Assembly: GCA_027924645.1 (NCBI GenBank)
Contig: BSBN01000845.1
Location: 2,294,001 to 2,358,000, forward strand
Reading direction: 5' to 3'
DNA length: 64,000 nt
DNA from: Cunninghamia lanceolata
Lineage: Eukaryota; Streptophyta; Pinopsida; Cupressales; Cupressaceae
The position numbers and the translations under genes are program-made. Below, in pieces: positions 12,367 to 23,417 of this stretch; the first letter of the stretch is position 1; every line of letters starts with the position of its first letter. The notes under the pieces were generated by a model. That model ran no database searches, was not told where the DNA came from, and was given only the letters and a program-made list of their open reading frames with translations.

Positions 12367-12528
12367 TTTGCCATTGATGTCAAAGGGGGAGTGAAGAGTA
12401 GTGAAAAATGAGGAATCCTACATTAAGAGAGTACTCATAAGCAGTATGAAAAATGGAGCACAAGCAAAGGGGGAGTTACTGCGACAGTCATTTTTCACTA
12501 AGTTTTGCCATCAATGGCAAAGGGGGAG
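12367..12528 (+). promoter_or_regulatory. Element B: three polypurine tracts and paired TTTGCCAT motifs
   Basis: AAAGGGGGAG occurs at 12382-12391, 12466-12475 and 12519-12528; the last lies two bases before the 3' LTR and is the functional plus-strand primer site. The first and third are preceded by TTTGCCATTGATGTC and TTTGCCATCAATGGC. Multiple polypurine tracts with such motifs are known for Sireviruses. Element D has the same arrangement at 23211-23415. Confidence 0.85.
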
Positions 12529-12530
12529 AT

Positions 12531-13638
12531 TGTTGGAAAGAGACACTGCTAGGACTCATAAGTGTTGTCATTGATGGCAACAAAGTATATCCCGCATATC
12601 CGCAATACGTAAATTACTCATACCGGAAGTCAGATTGGAGACAAGTTGGTCCAGTAGTCAAGATTAGAGCATATTGTAAGGTCTGACAGTTGGGTCTTGA
12701 ACTCTCTAATGGTGAAACATACCATGTTGCAGATCTAGATGAGTGATAAGGAGTATCTGAACTACTATATTCCAAGGATTTAACCTCTGGTGACAAAGCT
12801 TGTGAAAGATATAAGCATCTGAGTATCAGACTCTAGTAAGACAGTGTAGACAGAGGAAGAACTCAGCAACACGGTATCAGACCCCAATCCAGATGTGTAG
12901 AAGGTGTTGATCAAATAGCTTGAAGTGTTATATGATGTTGGCTGACACAGATAATGACTTCTATGCCTAAGTTTTTGGTGTGCATCATCAATCAAGTATG
13001 GATTCAGCTGACAAAATAGTAACTTGCAAATATCCTAAGTGTTTTTGTTGCCGACTAGAAAGTTGTTGGAAATCCTTGATGTGGATACATATACCCGATG
13101 GATTCAATCTTGTGAAGATGGGATAGTGATTGTAGATTGTATAAAGTGTGAAGAAATGTAGAGAAAAGTGTGAAGATAGTAATCTAAGCTCCGAATGTGA
13201 TAGAAGAGTGACACTAAATAGAGGAAGAATGAAATGTGCTAGATCAGTATATTGAGCCTAACCGGAACTGAATTCTTGCATATGTAGATGTTGTTCATTA
13301 GTTCAAACACATTGGTATCATCTGTAAGTCTCTAGTAGGTAGTCAGCCTCTTGTGAGAAGTGTGCTCAGGTAGTGAGCCCAAACTGGCAAGTGCCATTTT
13401 GTGCTTCTTATTCTTATAATAGAGAATACAATCTTGGGTTAGTCACCCCATGGTTTTTCCCTTAACAGGGTTTCCACATAAAAATCCTTGTGCTATGTAT
13501 GTTAATTTCATTTCTGTTCTTATGGTTACTTATGCTTTCATGTTTTGATATAGCACTGGATGTTAAGAAAGTTAAAGTAAGAAAATTTTTAAGATAACTG
13601 ATTCACCTCCCTCTCAGTTATCTACCTTGTTTCGAACA
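12531..13638 (+). repeat. 3' LTR of element B
   Basis: 1108 bp, from TGTTGGAAAGAGAC to TTTCGAACA, homologous to 6178-7286 over its full length and followed by the TAAGG duplication at 13639-13643. Confidence 0.93.
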
Positions 13639-13794
13639 TAAGGATCACCCATGCATTGTAAATGACACTCCATGTGATTCTTCCAAAGAGAGTAATTTGT
13701 TCCATCAAATCTTAGACTATCCTTCTTGTATGTCGTCATCCTAGATCTTCTCAAGGGTCAAGATTCTTTTAGAGGAACCAGCACTAATACCAAT
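13639..13794 (-). other. Element A: leader and decayed primer-binding site
   Basis: The first five bases are the right copy of B's target duplication. The rest resembles the leader of element C between gag start and LTR (compare CAGACTATCCTTCTTATAAG at 3631 with AGACTATCCTTCTTGTATG here). The primer-binding site is still visible next to the LTR at 13782-13793 but two bases are changed (TGGTATTAGTGC). Confidence 0.85.
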
Positions 13795-15116
13795 TGTTGA
13801 AATTAGGGCTGACAACTGAAAGGGGGGTGAATCGGTTGTCACAAAACTTTATCTTTTGTTGTATTTAATCTTATTTACCACTTATTAACAGATTAATAAT
13901 ATAACCATGAAAGCATGAATCAACAACATATGAGCAGAAACACAATCAACACACATAACACTAGGATTTTTATGTGGAAACACGGTTAATGGAAAAACCC
14001 CAGTGAGGTTTAACCCACAAAATTTATTCTTTGTTATAAGAATAGAAAAATGGAAAGGCACTTGCCTTCAGGCGCACTACCCAGAGCTCACTGCTCAAAG
14101 GAGGCTCACTGCCTACAAAATATCCATATGGTTAACACTGAAAGGTTGAACTGAGAAACAACATCTTCTTTATGCCAAGGTCAGTTCCATTAAATCTCAC
14201 AACCCCTCTGCTCTACCCCCAAACACTTCTTTGCTACCTCCGCAACTTCACACACATCAGCACATTTACACAACTTCATTACACTTATTTATACATGACA
14301 TCAACTTTGGAATGAACATCAAAGTTGGCCTTACAGTCATCTATCTGGAACATTCTCCAAGATAGGCATTACAAGCAATTACAATTACAAGACTTGACTT
14401 AATACCAAATGCTACATATGGACCACTACACTGTCGGCCAAACATAGATGGGACTCAAGTCATCTTCAAACAACACGCCACACTCCATAGAACTTCTCTT
14501 AGATCATCTGCAACATGCACCAAGCATACGGTCGGCCAAGACTGGAAATAACAACAACACCCAAGGAGAAATCTTCAACTTGAGCTCAATCCTCAATGCG
14601 GACTACCAACACAATAGGCACATGATCCAGAGACCTCTACAAGCACAATGAAATCAACAAGAACAATTGCACCACCTCAAATCACCAGAATCACTTGCAT
14701 CTTCATATAGAAACTTAAGAACACTAATTGTCATGACTATCACACTAGAAAGATTGCTTGCGGACCTCCAAAACATGAACCACTTGAGTTAAGGATACAC
14801 ACCAACATCCCAAACATACCTCTAGAACCGTAGACCATAATATTTTAGTGCAGAGCAATCTAGACCAAATTCCTGTCACTCTGTTACCTTTGAACAACTA
14901 CAAAACCCGGTTCTACTCAGATGGCCATAACTTCACCAATCCTCCATGCGGACCTCTCAAATCTTAACTAGAGCAACTTCAGACAATCCTCTACAAAACC
15001 CTTAAGTCCACAGAATCTAATCTTCATCTCACTGGGAATGTGGAGCAATCTACTTTAATGAACTGCACTGTCGTCACTGTCTCTGACAAGGAGATATGTT
15101 GACATCAATGACAACA
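13795..15116 (-). repeat. 5' LTR of Copia element A
   Basis: 1322 bp. Minus-strand start TGTTGTCATTGATGTCAAC, end CTAATTTCAACA next to the leader. Same family as the LTRs of C and D but clearly more diverged. The five bases beyond it are CATCA (15117-15121); the other end of element A lies beyond the left edge of the window, after element C. Confidence 0.85.
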
Positions 15117-16474
15117 CATCATAGGCACATATTTATAACAAAATTAATCTTTATACTAAAATTTACCAATAAGTTATGGTTACAAATATTCTTGATTCAA
15201 ACTAATCTTTATTCATAGTGTTAAATCTAAGTGGAATTAGCCTCTATGGTGTGGTTTAATCTACCTCATTCAAATTCTAAAGTTCTTTCTTTTGAGTTGA
15301 CCCTTTCTGAAGCTAGTTGTTATCTAGTCATCATGTGCATGAGATATTTTGGATTATACGGATATGGACATGTATTTGTAAACATTCCTATATCATTAGA
15401 AATCAATTAGAAAGTATTAAGAGAAAGCACGATATTGAAAGATCATTCAACTTGAGAGTATTCAAAAGCTATATATTTGCATGTAGACACTACACCATTA
15501 AACCAAGATACTAGATTTTTGCATCTTCATCATTGGTGTGGTGTGACTATGAATTTATGCTTATCATCTAGCGCTTGACTCCTACCAAGAAAAGTTTAGG
15601 ACTTCTCTTATCTTGAAGCTAGCCCTATTGTATTTTAACATAGCCCTCTTCAAAAATAGGTTGAAGAAGAAGGCAAGTGAGTTTAGGAGGGCATGTCAAC
15701 AATAAAGCAAGTTTTGGCAAGTAGATTAACTTGCATGTCGCAACCATATATAGTAGCATAGATTTCTACAAAGACCTATTGGAACCTTTCTATCTCTTAT
15801 TCAAATTCAAATATCTAATTCTAATTACCTCTCATAATGCACTAACAACGTCAACTACAAAGTCAAGTTTCCATCTCATGATAAACAAATAAACACCCCT
15901 ATTCTGATTCGATTACCCATTTTTTTTATTTTTATATTAGATCTAGATCATATTTGTAAGATATAATTAAAAAAATTTCTCACAAATAATATCAATATAA
16001 TGCGTATATGTCACATCCCCGTTAAAGGCATGAAAAGATTGCATTTAATATTTAAGGTATGGGCAACTTGGAATGGAAGGGAAGGTAGGTTGTTGGGGGA
16101 GACAAATTCTTGCATGCTCCATTGAATCATATATGACCTCGAATGAATCCTATTAATCTATAATTGACATGCATTTTACTTGTCCAGGGGAAAGAAGTGA
16201 AGACAGACAAAGAAAATTTTATGGTGCAAGTATCAGTGTGAAGGCAAAAAACAAAACCAGTAGCTGGGGAGCACTAGAGGGGAGAGATGTCCATAAAAGC
16301 ATAAAGGATAGAAGATTTTTGTTAGAGGAGGAATGGGTGTGAAATTTATCTAATCTTCAACCACCCCTAAACCCACCTAAGTGGATTGTCTATTCAATCT
16401 AAAAAATAGTTAGGATACTGAAGTATTCACAAAACAATCATAACTTTAAAAAGAAAAATAGGAATAACTCTTAC
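15117..16474. other. AT-rich DNA without recognisable gene
   Basis: Only short chance ORFs. I see no repeat pair, domain or RNA gene here. On the minus strand it lies downstream of the CDC20-like exons; I looked for the expected WD40 exons here and did not find them. Confidence 0.6.
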
Positions 16475-16952
16475 TCGAGGTATGTAGTGACTATGTGATC
16501 TACTGGTTCTGGTCCTAGCAGCAACATATAGAGCTTTAGAATACATTGATTGCAATCCCTCTGCAGATGGCTTTCTACTAAAGCTTAGAATTCTTGACAT
16601 TTTACTAGAATCCTTAACCAAACTAGTTGTGTGCTCCCTGTTATATGCTTCCATGGAAGGTGAATCCCAAATGATATTTTTGTTATTTGCTAGATACTGA
16701 TCCCAATCAAAATCTATGAAACTTCTGTGAGCAGTAAACCTATCCCCCTACAATGACAAACCAATGATGATCTCAACATCAATTAAAAAAAAAATTAAAT
16801 ATGATATATTTCTATAAGAAATTGAAGAGAAATGTAATGCATACATTTTGTGTTAGAGTTGTTGATTTCTTTTGTAGAGGATGGTTGATCTCAGCCGTTC
16901 TAGAAGGATTCTTGATGCTCAATGCTTGAGGTGATCCAAACGCCTTCTTCAT
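16475..16952 (-). pseudogene. CDC20-like N-terminal gene fragment (two exons)
   Basis: Exon 1 runs from the ATG at 16952 to 16845: 36 codons, MKKAFGSPQALSIKN at the start. It ends at a GTATGC donor. The intron is 97 bp (16748-16844) with a TTGTAG acceptor. Exon 2 (16747-16475, 91 codons) begins GDRFTAHRSFIDFDWDQY and continues to MEAYNREHTTSL, SRILSFSRKP and finally HYIPR before a GTAAGAG donor. Order and spacing match the N-terminus of plant CDC20 proteins (C-box of the GDRFIP type, then a SREAY-like helix, RILAF(R/K)NKP, and RRYIPQ before the propeller). CDC20 activates the anaphase-promoting complex. Here the C-box is altered (FTAH for FIPx), and the WD40 propeller that binds substrates is missing. 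Both exons are free of stops and the splice phases agree. It is probably a captured or truncated gene fragment; a diverged gene with a very long third intron is a less likely alternative. Confidence 0.72.
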
Positions 16953-17216
16953 TGTTTTGAATTGAAATAAAACCTGTAATTCACAAGATACAAAGGTTAC
17001 ATATCAAACTTTATGATTTACATGCTACCATTGGCACTATTATTCATCAACAATCACCCTAAACGCCAAAAGAACTCTGAAATCAATGGGTCAAAAAAGA
17101 ACAATTCAACCATACACTTCAAACTAAATAGATATCCACAAAATTGCCGCATCGACCCCATGATTCACATTTAAACAGGCTACAATGATAAATGTAAAAC
17201 AAGGTTAGAAGCTTAC

Positions 17217-17310
17217 AAGCTTGATGGCCACTTCTTCGTTGGTCTGAATATTGGTGACAATGGTTCCAAGCACTGTGATTTCCAAAGAAGGCACAATGAT
17301 TAGAGCATAG
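17217..17310 (-). pseudogene. Casein kinase 1-like exon fragment, damaged
   Basis: The minus-strand reading ends TNIQTNEEVAIKL at 17217, followed by a GTAAGC splice donor. TNxQTNEEVAIKLE is the beta-strand around the ATP-binding lysine of plant casein kinase 1 (CKL) proteins, and the preceding CTTTGGAAATCACAGTGCTTGG is a damaged form of the glycine-loop codons (SFGEIYLG) with small indels. A TTGTAG acceptor about 40 bases on is followed by CCTGTT, as in the EPVKTKHP exon of CK1 genes, but that frame closes quickly. No other kinase exon is seen nearby. It lies 265 bp upstream of, and on the same strand as, the CDC20-like exons. Confidence 0.55.
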
Positions 17311-20300
17311 GTCAAAGACAAACAAGAGCTGCAGTGCAATGTAGTTCCTACCTAGTGTTGGCAGGGTAGTTTTGAGAGTCTTGTAAAAGTTTAGTGTACT
17401 CAATCTGAATTGTAGTCTATAAATACAATGTAGAAGAGTGTGCAAGAAAGTTGCAGACCATAGTATTCTGTAAAAACATGAGATACGGTGGCAAGAGAAA
17501 GCATAATTCACTATTATAAGGGTTGATGAATTAGCTAAGGAATATCTATACTTAATTACAGATCATTTTAGAATCATAATTCAACAAGATAGTTGTACAT
17601 AATTAAAGGCTTTAGTTGATGAATTAGCTATGGAATATAACTAAGTCAATTATGCATCAATTGAGAATCAACCAAATGCTTGAAAATTTCATAGCTTCAA
17701 GATTTCTCCTTCAAATTTTATTTCAACTTTGATCACTCTATTTTATTTCACATGCAATCGGTTCATCAATATTAAGTTATTACTTGAACTAGATTGCACT
17801 TGTTCCATCAAACAAATCAAGCAACCTTATAAAATAATTCTTAAAAAATGATAAATGTTCATCTAAATCTCCTTATCTACCATTTCAAGCAAAACAAAAG
17901 TTCTATGGTTGAGATACCAAGATGGGGGATCATGAAAATCACATGATTAGGACTCATTCAGAAGTGTTGCAAGAGAATACAAACATACTGCTAGAATACT
18001 AACCAAAGTAGTAACACTTTCAGCAATGTTCAAGGTATCTGTCCAAATTTCACTCTATCTTGGTCAGCAAATAGATCTATCTCAACATATTTGACTTACT
18101 ACACATCCATGATTACCCATTTTAGACTCGTCCACTTAGACATCTTGCAAACTTTCATTGTTTGAGAAATCTATACACTGCATTGCCTATTAACTAAGTA
18201 TTTAACTTAGGTTGCATAAGTTTAGGCCCCATGACATACACATTTCTAGCCAACGATCGACCCACAACAATTGCAAAAAATATATGCTACTGTATGCATT
18301 CTAGTTGTCATCATTCTATCCTCTAGAGGCCAAACAAATACATTAACACTGGAACAGAGGAATGCCATGATAACTAAAAAGTCTAGCAACCCAAACACCA
18401 GCATGCAGATAGAGTTTCATAAAGCAAGAAAACATGATGGAAGCAGGAATATTTAATTTCAAAATACAGTAAAGTAAAATAAAAGGGAGAAATATACTTC
18501 AATCCCTACACCAAACTTCTATTCACAATGCAAATTGTTATTAGCAATGCATAAATGAACAATATATTACATATTTGAAACTGGACCATTGCTTAAGACT
18601 ACTTCAAGGAATTGAACAAACTTGGATTCCATAGTTTGTAAGTCCCATATTTCATTTTCTGCAAAAATATTTTTGGTCTGGAATGAAGTGTAAACAGAGT
18701 CTTTATGGTTCATTGTCACATATAAATTATAATTGGCTTCTCATGTTTTGCTCATTATCAATATCATACAATTTATTTACAATATTATCCTCTTCTAAAA
18801 AAATAAAAAGTGTCAGAATAAATTGATGTACATTCATCATTTTAATTGCACACACCAAGCAGTTCATACTCTTGCAGTGATAGCTATCAATTGTTATAGC
18901 CAGGCCATTGCAAAGCAATTTTCACCACAAATTGGAAGTATGGGAAGAAAAAAACTTAAACAACAATAGGACCAAGAATCATCCAAAAGGGATATTTAAA
19001 TCCTTACTAGGGTCCTTTAGATTCCTAAAATTGAGAAACATGTTCAAAATGTGTTTGTTGAAAATGCTTTAGAAATGTTTACATAAATTTTGGCATATTT
19101 TTCTAAAAAGGCCGTAATGGGGTTTCAGTTTTGGCAATAGTTTTTTTGTTTATGTGCTATAAAAACAAAGAACTAATTCAAATACTTGTAAAAATTGCTC
19201 CAAGGGCTTGGATCGATTCCTCGGAGGTGACTCTTTTGTCTTCTGTTCACACTCCCCTTCACCTCACCTCCAATCTTCCACCTGCTATATCCGCCTAAGT
19301 TATTCGCTATCAACCATTTTTTCTGACTATTTCCCCTTCATTCCTAAATCACTACTCTCCAACTATATGGGGCTTGATCTCCTTCTAGAACCCAGCCACA
19401 GCAACCATTCCCCCTTTTCTCTCTACTCTTTAAGATGATTTTGAATATTATAATAGTTCTTCAATCCATGTTATTAGTCTAGGGTGTTTATATATAATTA
19501 TTTAGATACAGACCTCTTTAGAGGTCGATGTTAATAACTCTTGACTATGTTATTAACTACCTTATCTTATCTTATTCTTACCTCATCGATATCCTTAAAC
19601 CCATGAGGAGTGGGAAAGGAGAGATGATAGGCTGAGTGGGATGCGTGGATCAAAGATTCTGGAAGGTGGCAAGCCCAGATCGCATGCAAAGAACATGCTT
19701 TGGTTAGTTATCAAACACCATCTTGGTGTCTTAGTGAAGGGCTCAGTTAGAGTCTACAATTCTTTTGGTGTTTTTCTGGTGTGAGAGACTTCGAGGAGGA
19801 AGTGGGTGTGTGGGTGGTGAACACTGGGAAACTACATTCTATTGTTGTAGAGAACTACAGTTGGGGAGAATGACTAGAGTAGCTAGGAAAGCTCAAGCTT
19901 GGCAAGATACATCCTTAACTATGTGTAATACATACATGTATCTCTAATCAAGAGCCCTTGGCTCATATGATTAAATGACTGCAATACAGTTTAAAATCCT
20001 TTCGTTTGAAAGTAACGTTGGCACTACCGACTAAAAGGAATAAGTAATTCATTGCTCTTAACGTATAGAGTTGAGACTATAGATTCATTTGTCCATATTG
20101 ATAATTGTTATGAGTGGTTGAAGGATCTTGGAGCCTTAATGAAATATTTAATTCATGATACTTTGAAAGCTACTACTCTGTAATGGCTCTCGAACAACTT
20201 GAGGCCATAAACCCTACGTGGGATTGCATGCATGAGCACTTGCGAGATACTAATATTTCTATGCACCATGCATCTTTAATGATGTCTTATTTTATTTTGT

Positions 20301-20758
20301 TTGCCAGCTGATAATTCTTGCAAACTTGTAAATTCTTATGAGCGCGATAGGGCAACATTCTGTAAAGAATGATTAATCGATGGTATCGGCCAGAGGAACA
20401 ATCCATACCATTATTTCTTATGGCCGCAACCATGATTAAGTTTAAACACAGTAAACCCAACATAAACTGGGATGAGTTATTGCACTCAATACCTTACTTT
20501 GCCAATTTGATAGTAAAAGATGACATGAATCGAATGGCTATCCATAAATATTTATATCTTGTGAATATAATGAATCTTTGAGGAGAGTAATAGATTACTA
20601 TTCTTTTACTGTTGTGATAATGTTTACATGACAGCCAAGACTTAAATAGTGTCATCATTAAGAAGTAGAATCTTGACATATTCTTTGATATAAGAAATCT
20701 ACCCTAGTTCTATTAGAAGCTAGAGGTTATATATGAGAAGAATGCCAACTTTATAAAT
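17311..20758. other. AT-rich DNA without recognisable gene
   Basis: Scattered short ORFs only (none above 80 codons). Nothing in either strand shows a domain, a splice chain or a repeat pair I can defend. The region contains several long A/T runs. Confidence 0.6.
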
Positions 20759-20832
20759 GGAAGGCTACATATAGTAGAAGTCAAGTTGCCAAAAATTGAA
20801 GCACCCGTGAGATGTATAGTAGTAACGGTGTC
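20759..20832 (+). repeat. Short duplicated piece of the LRR-kinase gene (74 bp)
   Basis: From GGAAGGCTACATATAG to about GTAACGGTGT this matches 41807-41880 with three visible differences, then both sides diverge abruptly. In the gene it is the antisense of the codons for DLTGASIFGNLTSTICSLP. Here it is joined, 16 bases later, to the broken integrase end of element D. Confidence 0.88.
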
Positions 20833-20847
20833 TGCTCCAAGACAGTT

Positions 20848-23085
20848 GTCTACTGCAAGGACTCCACAACAGAATGGAGTAGTGGAGAGAAAGAACTGGA
20901 CCATCCAGGAAGCATCTAGAACCATGATGATGGAAGCAAATGTTCCTCAGATCTACTGGAGAGAAGTTGTAAGCATTGCTGTCTATGCTCTTAATCAGGT
21001 ACAAATCAGAAGCAATACTGGTAAGACCCCTTATGAACTCTGGTTTGGCATCACTCCTACTGTGAAGTATTTCAGAGTCTTTGGTAGTAAATGTTGCATT
21101 AAAAGAGATGAAGACCTTGGCAAATCTGATGCTAGAAGTGATGAAGGAATATTCTTGGGTTATTCTACTCAAAGCAAAGCATACCAGTGTTATAACAAGA
21201 GATTGAGGAAGATTATAGAAAGTACAAATGTGAAGGTTGATGAAGGCATTGAAAAACCCTCAAGGTTTTATGAATATGAAGATGATCAAAATGATGTTTT
21301 GGTCCAAGAAGTTCAAGCCTCTTTTGAAATTCAGATCTAGATTGATTTGAAGAATCCTGAAATACAGGGAGAAGAGATAAGTTTGAATGAACCTGTCCAA
21401 GAAATAGAAGTGCAAGAAATTCCCAAAATTCCCAGGTATGTAAGAATAAATCATTCTGAAGATCAGATCATAGGTGATAAAAGCAAAGGTGTTCAAACAA
21501 GAAGAAAGATTTCTCAAGACTCAAAAAAGTATTGTCTAATTTCAAAGATTGAACCAAAAATAGTAAGTGAAGCATGCAATGATGAAAGCTGGACTAAAGC
21601 AATGAAGGAAGAGTTGATGTAGATTGAGAAAAATCACACTTGGGATCTTGTTCCCAGACCTAGAAACAAAAATGTGGTCGGGACCAAATGGGCCTTCCGG
21701 AATAAACTAAATGAAGATGGTGAAGTAGTCAGAAACAAACCCAGATTGGTCTGCAAGGGTTATTCTCAAGTAAAAGGAGTTGATTTTGAAGAAACTTTTG
21801 CTCCGGTAGCAAGAATTGAAGCAATCAGATTATTTCTTGCTTTTGTTGCCTTCAAGGATTTCAAAGTATATCATATGGATGTCAAGTCTGCCTTCCTGAA
21901 TGGTGACTTGGAAGAAGAAGTATACATTGAGCAACCGGATGGATTTCAATTGTCTGATTATGGTGATGTGGTCTGCAAGTTGAAGAAAGCACTGTATGGA
22001 CTCAAACAAGCTCCAAGAGCCTGGTATGAAAGACTTGATAAACATCTTTTGAGGATTGGTTTCAACAAAGGTACTATTGACAGCAACTTGTACTTCAAGA
22101 TTTATCATGAAAATATCTTGATTGTTGAAGTATTTGTTGATGATATCATTTTTGGAGGAAGAGATAGTATGTGCAAGACTTTTGCAAATTAAATGAAAAG
22201 TGAATTTGAGATGTCTATGTTTGGGGAAATGAATTTCTTCTTGGGTCGGCAAATCACTCAAACAAAGAAAGGAATCTTCATATCACAGACCAAATATGTA
22301 AAAGAATTGTTGAAGAAATTTGGAATGGAAGATTCAAAACCAATGAATACTCCCATTGCAACCGGATGTAAACTAAGCAAAGATGATGAATCTCCTAAGG
22401 CTGATCAGAAAAAGTACAAGTTAATAATTGGAGGACTATTGTATCTTACTCAAACTAGGCCTGACATTATGAATGTTGTTGGTCTTGTTGCAAGATTTCA
22501 AGCTAATCCTAGAGAGTCTCATGTCATGGAAATCAAGAGAATTCTCAGATATCTAAAGGGAATAGTTGAGTATGGTTTATGGTATCCTAGGGATCATGAT
22601 TTCTCTCTTCATGCATATACAGATGCGGATTGGACAGGAGATGTGGATGACTAGAAGAGTACCAGTGGTAGTGCATTCTTTTTGGGGAAAAGATTGGTTT
22701 CTTGGCTGAGCAAGAAACAAGAAGGAATATCTCTATCCACTGCAGAAGCAGAATATATTGCAGCAGCAGGTAGTTGCACTCAAGTATTATGGATGAAGAA
22801 AATGCTAAGAGACATCAGAGTGGAGTATGAGTAAACTATCACAATCTTCTGTGATAACTCAAGTGCAATAAATATATCAAAAAATCCGGTGTTGCATTCA
22901 AAGACAAAACATATATCCATCAAGTTTCACTTTCTGAGAGAGCAGGTGAACAAGAATGAAGTTAGATTGGAGTTTGTGCCCTCTGAGGATCAAATTGCAG
23001 ACATCTTTACCAAACCTCTACCTAAGGACTCTTTGGAGTATCTCAGGGAGAAGTTAGGGGTTATTACTCTTCCGTTTCTAAATTA
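20848..23085 (+). pseudogene. Copia element D: integrase C-terminus, reverse transcriptase, RNase H
   Basis: Sirevirus-type pol that starts abruptly inside integrase at ARTPQQNGVVERKN. It continues with YELWFGITPTVKYF and IFLGYSTQSKAYQCYN, then RT ([48 protein letters not shown] near 22130-22155) and RNase H (AYTADWTGDV-like, SLSTAEAEYIAAA, FCDNSSAINISKNP, TKHISIKFHFLREQV, QIADIFTKPLPKD). Everything lies in one reading frame. The breaks are in-frame stops only: TAG at 21338-21340, TAG at 21620-21622, TAA at 22190-22192, TAG at 22652-22654 and TAA at 22832-22834. Several of these fit Gln-to-stop changes, so this is an old, silenced copy. Gag, protease and the 5' half of integrase are missing. 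Confidence 0.93.
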
Positions 23086-23417
23086 AGATGCACTGATGTT
23101 CATCAGTCTGGTGGATCTCACAGTCATATCTTGTGATCTAGATTGATGATAGGAAGCTGCTACTTAGGAGGAGTAGTCTGTATGATTTTGATTGATGCAA
23201 GTATGTACCCTTTGCCATTGATGTCAAAGGGGGAGAGAAGACATGTGAAAAACAAAAGTGGTTTCTGATCAAAGGGGGAGCAGTAAAGAAAGAGAAAACA
23301 TATGAATGATTGTTGTTGATAGGGGAAACTATGTCAGTTAGTGAGGAGAAGCTCTTGTCTTGATGGTTAAAATAGTTTTTCACATCATATGTTGCCATCA
23401 ATGACAAGGGGGGAGAT
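23086..23417 (+). promoter_or_regulatory. Element D: 3' non-coding region with three polypurine tracts
   Basis: TTTGCCATTGATGTCAAAGG starts at 23211 and leads into the first GGGGGAG tract, AAAGGGGGAG follows at 23271-23280, and the primer tract AAGGGGGGAGA lies at 23406-23416, preceded by TTGCCATCAATG. This is the arrangement also seen in element B. Confidence 0.85.

Larger units (their letters stand above)
6178..13638 (+). mobile_element. Non-autonomous Sirevirus-like LTR retrotransposon B (complete, 7461 bp)
   Basis: A complete insertion with two LTRs of 1109 and 1108 bp, an exact TAAGG duplication, an initiator-Met-type primer-binding site, a Gag-like first ORF with four zinc knuckles, a second long decayed ORF and a 3' region with three AAAGGGGGAG tracts. 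No protease, integrase, RT or RNase H can be found on either strand between the LTRs. The second half of its LTR is clearly related to the LTRs of the pol-bearing elements A, C and D, so I infer it was copied in trans by their enzymes. The two LTRs differ at about six of the first hundred positions by eye, so the insertion is not very recent. It sits in element A's gag start. Confidence 0.9.

Noticed and set aside
17119..17511. Minus-strand ORF of 130 codons over the casein-kinase-like exon
   Set aside because: It reads the exon in the wrong frame and across the splice donor; the recognisable kinase words are in another frame.
20786..21340. ORF of 184 codons fusing LRR-gene sequence to integrase
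   Set aside because: The LRR part is antisense to the real coding direction and only 74 bp long; the shared frame is chance.
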